DNA of 27,035 nt, from assembly GCA_007119985.1 (NCBI GenBank), contig SKOQ01000078.1, positions 1 through 27,035 of the forward strand, written 5' to 3'. Under the pieces are notes generated by a model, which was not told the DNA's origin, did no database searches, and saw nothing but the letters and a program-made list of their open reading frames with translations. Shown piece by piece: positions 23,910-27,035 of the stretch. Positions within the stretch are counted from its first letter, which is position 1, and the number at the start of each line of letters is the position of its first letter. The translations under genes and the position numbers were made by a program. Origin of the DNA: Marinospirillum sp. GTDB taxonomy: Bacteria > Pseudomonadota > Gammaproteobacteria > Pseudomonadales > Halomonadaceae.

Positions 23910-24767
23910 TTAAGAAGAAAAGGCCATCAGCGCCTGCCGAAGGCGCACTAGCTCATCGGGTGTGCGTGGGCCAAATCCAAGAAAGGCCAAATCATCAACA
24001 ACAAGATAGCGCCCTGCTCGTCCTGCGGGGGTTTGGCGCACACCGGGGAGACGCCATAAACCTGCCTCGCCTCCCAGTGCTCGCAAACCGGCCTCAGTCA
24101 CAATCACCACCTCTGGACGGGCTTGGATCAAACCCTCTGCACTCAGAGGGCGATAGCCTTGCAGGGCGGCGGCGGCATTATCCACTCCCGCTAAATCAAG
24201 CATTTGCGCTGCGGATGAACCCTGCCCCGCAACTAAAGGCGCGCCCATGCCACCATGGTTGAGAATAAACACCGCCTGCCATCCAGCATGTTCCTCAGTG
24301 GCCTGTTGCAAGCGCGCCACATCCTGCTGAAAAGCACGGATCAGCTCGACACCGGCGGCCTGGCGCGATAATGCCTCAGCAATCACGTGGATTTTATGCT
24401 CAACACCAGCCAGATCCTGCTGATGAGGCACACGCACCACACGCACCCCAGCCGCCGCCAGCCGCTCAGCCAAGGGCGCAGGCCGTGCGGCATCACTCAG
24501 CAGCACCAGATCTGGACGCAAGGAGAGAATGCCTTCCAATGACAGCTGACGCAGATAGCCAACATCGGGTAAATCCAGCGCTGCCTGCGGGTATTGACTG
24601 GTGGTATCTCGACCTATCAGTCGATCACCCGCACCCAAGGCATACACCAGCTCAGTGACATCCCCTCCAAGACTGATGACGCGCTCGGCAGATGCCACTG
24701 CCGGAACAATGAGCAAGAGCAAGAGCAGCAGGCGATCACGCCAGCCGAGCAGGGCAGAGCACAACAT
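23910..24767 (-). CDS. hmuT: Periplasmic hemin-binding protein
   Basis: Substrate-binding protein (285 residues) that hands heme to HmuUV. A Sec signal peptide is evident: basic WRDR, then a Leu-rich core (LLLLLLLIVPAV) and a VASA cleavage site near residue 27. The mature chain begins ERVISLGGDVTELVYALGAGDRLIGRDTTSQYPQAALDLPDVGYLRQLSLEGILSLRPDLVL, typical of the HmuT/ShuT cluster A-8-like binding-protein fold. Its SD (AAGGAG) overlaps the hmuS stop codon, and the leader AAGGAGCCTTCTATG resembles those of fxsA and the 2710 esterase. Confidence 0.93.
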   Translation of the reverse strand: MLCSALLGWRDRLLLLLLLIVPAVASAERVISLGGDVTELVYALGAGDRLIGRDTTSQYPQAALDLPDVGYLRQLSLEGILSLRPDLVLLSDAARPAPLAERLAAAGVRVVRVPHQQDLAGVEHKIHVIAEALSRQAAGVELIRAFQQDVARLQQATEEHAGWQAVFILNHGGMGAPLVAGQGSSAAQMLDLAGVDNAAAALQGYRPLSAEGLIQARPEVVIVTEAGLRALGGEAGLWRLPGVRQTPAGRAGRYLVVDDLAFLGFGPRTPDELVRLRQALMAFSS

Positions 24768-24777
24768 AGAAGGCTCC

Positions 24778-25854
24778 TTAAGCTAAATCAGGCAGGGCAT
24801 CAATCATCGCTGTCCAAGCGGCCTGTTCTGGCTGCCCTTCATCACGACGCCCATACATCTGCACCTGAAGTTGACCAGCCGCATTAAAGACTTCTAGGCT
24901 CGAAACCCAACCGCCGCTTTGTGGCTTGCGCGTAACAAAGGCATAGGCAAACTCTTCTGGATTGGCATGCAGGGTGAAGTTCTCTTCAAACAGATTCAAC
25001 CAACCACGCATCGGCTTGATGCCCGAGACCTGGCCGGTATAGATCTGCACACAACCCCGGCTGCCGACAAAAAACATCACCTCGATCTTGGCCGCAGCGG
25101 CAGCATCAACCAGTGTATTGAACGCCGTCACAGGGACCGGACGACTCAGATCAGCAGGTACACTTTGTAAGGCCGCAAAGCGTGAGAGGCGATGACGACG
25201 CAACAAACCGAAAAACTGATGCACATCCTTGATCTGCCGCCATTCCGCTTCGACCTGGCTCGGACTGGCCGCTGGCAGATGCTGTTCTGGTTCTGGCTCG
25301 GGTAAAAAATCAGGGGCCGCTGCCTGAGCTGAAGTATCCGTGTGCTGCTCAACCAGCGCTTGCCAGGCTTGGAGGTCTGTTTCTTCTAGCGCAAAGGTTT
25401 TATGCACCGCACTGCCATATTGATCAAAAAATTGTAAACAGCGTCGCGTGCCCTTTGGCGTTTCTTCTTCAATCGCGCAACCCCAATACCAATGGCTCAG
25501 CATCAAGCGCAGATCCAATCCACCAATATCCAAAAACAAGCCTGTTGGGTGGCTGCCCGCTTCGCCCAGTTTGGGTTCGGGATAAGTCCCCTTGAACTCA
25601 TGCACCACACCGAGATTACGTGTGATCGCCAAAACATGCCCTAAACTGGGCAGTGCACGCAGCACCTGTATCACATCACGGATTGGCCAAACCTTTTCCT
25701 GCCCGATGCGGGCCGCTTGTAGCGCCCCTTCGCTGGTATTCAGGCTACGCGCCCAATCAACAAAATAGCCAGGAGCTTGCTGAGCGCGTTTTTCTTGTAG
25801 TGCAAGGTAGAGATCGCTCGGCGTGTGTGTTGGCGTCGCAAAGGCAGTGGACAT
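24778..25854 (-). CDS. hmuS: Hemin-degrading/heme-trafficking factor (HemS/HmuS family)
   Basis: Cytoplasmic protein of 358 residues that receives imported heme; relatives (HemS, ChuS, HmuS, PhuS) bind and in some cases degrade it. Two related halves are visible, about 10-175 and 205-350, joined by an acidic/proline linker (FLPEPEPEQHLPAASPS). Typical blocks are LRALPSLGHVLAITRNLGVVHEFKGTY in the first half and FFVGSRGCVQIYTGQVSGIKPMRGWLNLFEENFTLH in the second. The HGHV-type histidine at 'NLGVVHE' is a candidate ligand but I cannot assign it. GAGGATT lies shortly before ATG. It is the first gene of hmuSTUV; the hmuT ATG is 10 nt after its stop. Confidence 0.93.
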   Translation of the reverse strand: MSTAFATPTHTPSDLYLALQEKRAQQAPGYFVDWARSLNTSEGALQAARIGQEKVWPIRDVIQVLRALPSLGHVLAITRNLGVVHEFKGTYPEPKLGEAGSHPTGLFLDIGGLDLRLMLSHWYWGCAIEEETPKGTRRCLQFFDQYGSAVHKTFALEETDLQAWQALVEQHTDTSAQAAAPDFLPEPEPEQHLPAASPSQVEAEWRQIKDVHQFFGLLRRHRLSRFAALQSVPADLSRPVPVTAFNTLVDAAAAAKIEVMFFVGSRGCVQIYTGQVSGIKPMRGWLNLFEENFTLHANPEEFAYAFVTRKPQSGGWVSSLEVFNAAGQLQVQMYGRRDEGQPEQAAWTAMIDALPDLA

Positions 25855-25995
25855 AGTGAATCCTCATAATCAGCTTTTTTTAGGAGAAATGCAGAAAGCC
25901 TGAAAACATCAGGCAAAAATCGATCATGGCTGGCTGAGGTTGATCCTGTAGCTGGCTAGCGCCTAGCTTAATCTCGCCCTGGCCTGCACGTCAAT

Positions 25996-26014
25996 GATTT
26001 TGATTCTCATATTG
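25996..26014. promoter_or_regulatory. Candidate Fur box in the heme-uptake divergent promoter
   Basis: The 19 bases match 12 positions of the classical Fur consensus (GATAATGATAATCATTATC) and overlap the -35 of the receptor promoter. Iron-regulated repression of both operons is the expected arrangement; binding is inferred. Confidence 0.55.
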
Positions 26015-26039
26015 ACTAGAGAATCTTTTAGATTATTAT
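26012..26039 (+). promoter_or_regulatory. Sigma-70 promoter of the TonB-dependent receptor gene
   Basis: TTGACT, a 16-base spacer and TATTAT: five of six matches in both boxes. Transcription would start near 26046, giving a leader of about 115 nt. The -35 overlaps the candidate Fur box. Confidence 0.65.
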
Positions 26040-26095
26040 TTATCACCCTAGCCAGCCATGAGGTCTTGCCTCCAGCCAGCCAAAGCATCCAGATC

Positions 26096-26139
26096 CACTC
26101 AGGTTTCGTCTTCTTGCTGGTCGAAACACCACCTGAGTG
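26096..26139 (+). other. Strong stem-loop in the TonB receptor leader
   Basis: CACTCAGGT (26096-26104) pairs with ACCTGAGTG (26131-26139), and TTCG with CGAA further in, around a 13-base loop. No T tract follows, so it is not a classical terminator. It ends 13 bases before the GGAG of the receptor gene and lies inside a longer pairing of 26049-26060 with 26161-26172. Confidence 0.65.
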
Positions 26140-26161
26140 CCGACTGATTCTGAGGAGCATC

Positions 26162-27035
26162 ATGGCTGGCTATTCTTTTCTTTCACCTTCTCCACTCGCC
26201 CGCGCTCTAGGCTGCCTACCCCTGCTGGTCTTGTCTGGCTTTGGCAACATTCAAGCGGCTGAGCAAGCTGCCGAGAGCCACTCGTCCAGCTGGCACACGG
26301 CTCAACTCAGCCCAATGGTGGTGACCGGAACCAGAACAGCCCGCAGTCTTGAAACCAGCCCTGTTCGTACCCAGGTGATCGATCGCAGCACTCTGGATCG
26401 GCAACAAGCACGCAACCTTGCAGAGGCCCTGCGCCAGCTGCCTGGTGTTTACCTGCGCACCACACACGGCAAGGAAGGACAGGAAGTCTGGATGCAAGGG
26501 CTGGATAGTGAGCGGGTACTGATTCTGATCAATGGCGTACCTGCCATCGCCTCGACAGGCAACAGCGTGGATCTCACTCAAATTGCCATCACCGATGTCG
26601 AGCGCATTGAAGTGGTGCGCGGAGCCACCTCTGCTCTTTATGGCTCCTCAGCGATGGGCGGTGTCATCCATATCATTACTCGCCAAACCAGCCGCTCTGG
26701 TTATCGTATTCAAGCCACAGCTGGCACACTCGGTGACCAAGGCGATGGCGATGGACTCGATCGCGGTCAAGTTCAAGCCAGCCTTGCTTTAGCTGGAGAA
26801 GCGATACAGTTCGAAGCCCATGCTGACTGGCGTCGCGATGAAGGCTATACACTCAGATCTGGCGCTTTTGGGCAGGATGGTCATGCCATTGAGCAGTTGA
26901 ACCTCAGTGCTCAGCTCAACTGGCAGCATGCTGAACTGGGACGTTTTAGCCTGCGCCCCAGCTGGCTGAGCGAAGATAAGAATAAGCGCCAAGCTACGGC
27001 CCTGCCTGGCGGCCTCGAAGCACGCAGCCTCAAAC
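26162..27035 (+). CDS. TonB-dependent outer-membrane receptor, probably heme/hemoprotein (5' part)
   Basis: Open to the end of the window (291 codons), so the C-terminal barrel is missing. A signal peptide is seen at residues 1-33 (hydrophobic core LGCLPLLVLSGFG, cleavage near IQA-AE). A TonB-box-like MVVTGTR follows near residue 52, then the plug domain with RQLPGVYLRTTHGKEGQEVWMQGLDSERVLILINGVPA and VERIEVVRGATSALYGSSAMGGVIHIITR, which are standard plug signatures, and the first barrel strands. GAGGAG lies four to five bases before a CATC-ATG start. Adjacent hmuSTUV makes heme the likely cargo, but the FRAP/NPNL region that would support this lies outside. Start ATG lies in a 12-bp inverted repeat with its own leader. 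Confidence 0.88.
   Translation, partial: MAGYSFLSPSPLARALGCLPLLVLSGFGNIQAAEQAAESHSSSWHTAQLSPMVVTGTRTARSLETSPVRTQVIDRSTLDRQQARNLAEALRQLPGVYLRTTHGKEGQEVWMQGLDSERVLILINGVPAIASTGNSVDLTQIAITDVERIEVVRGATSALYGSSAMGGVIHIITRQTSRSGYRIQATAGTLGDQGDGDGLDRGQVQASLALAGEAIQFEAHADWRRDEGYTLRSGAFGQDGHAIEQLNLSAQLNWQHAELGRFSLRPSWLSEDKNKRQATALPGGLEARSLK

Larger units (their letters stand above)
25855..26161. other. Divergent regulatory region between hmuSTUV and the TonB receptor gene
   Basis: No gene is supported. On the hmuS side there is a hairpin GCCTGA-aaaca-TCAGGC (25898-25914) in the presumed leader. The centre holds the Fur-like site and the receptor promoter, overlapping an inverted repeat GATTCTC / GAGAATC (26002-26025). 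A weak minus-strand promoter could use TTGACG (25992-25987, reverse) but its -10 is poor. The core GGCTGGCT occurs at 25928, 26164 and inverted at 26050 and 26074, with a near copy at 25951. Confidence 0.6.

Noticed and set aside
25970..26000. A third, degraded copy of the MITE-like repeat near the heme promoter (TCGCCCTGGCCTGCACGTCAATG)
   Set aside because: Only a short, gapped resemblance to the element's interior and no terminal repeats or CTAR pair.

Overview
The window comes from the chromosome of a gammaproteobacterium, most likely in the Oceanospirillales/Marinospirillum-Halomonas-Pseudomonas neighbourhood. This rests on protein character (FadB/FadA, GroES/GroEL, GlnS, GpsA) and on gene order: lpxH-ppiB divergent from glnS-cysS, and fxsA next to groESL. 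Most of it is conserved core genome. I see no phage, integrase, transposase gene, CRISPR array, tRNA or rRNA. Both edge genes are cut by the window.

Layout. 1-4.5 kb: tail of an M15 D,D-carboxypeptidase-like gene, a Bax-type glucosaminidase, gpsA, a DUF4389 membrane protein and two convergent alpha/beta hydrolases. 4.6-9.2 kb: cysS and glnS on the minus strand (2-nt gap), divergent from ppiB-lpxH. 9.5-11.7 kb: a chemoreceptor whose large sensor region lies before both membrane segments. 11.9-16.1 kb: the beta-oxidation pair fadBA, converging on an NAD-type short-chain dehydrogenase across a shared terminator. 16.1-22.1 kb: chrA, fxsA, groES-groEL and lipA, with two copies of a small palindromic repeat. 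22.1-27.0 kb: a heme-uptake locus, hmuSTUV on the minus strand, divergent from a TonB-dependent receptor that runs off the end, with a probable Fur site between them.

Most interesting signals. (1) Two intergenic elements (16457-16652 and 21869-22017) share sequence, have terminal inverted repeats, are flanked by CTAR 4-bp duplications, and contain a hairpin whose stem changes in a compensatory way between copies. They look like IS5-type MITEs. Copy A sits exactly between a good ancestral Shine-Dalgarno and the chrA start codon and supplies a replacement SD from its own end. Copy B sits exactly on the lipA stop codon. (2) fxsA has its own sigma-32-like promoter with the same 13-nt spacer as the groES promoter. 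(3) The leader of the TonB receptor can form a perfect 12-bp duplex over the start codon, with a strong hairpin inside, suggesting RNA-level control on top of Fur. (4) Three unrelated genes share a palindromic SD leader (AAGGA(T)GCCTTC(C)TATG).
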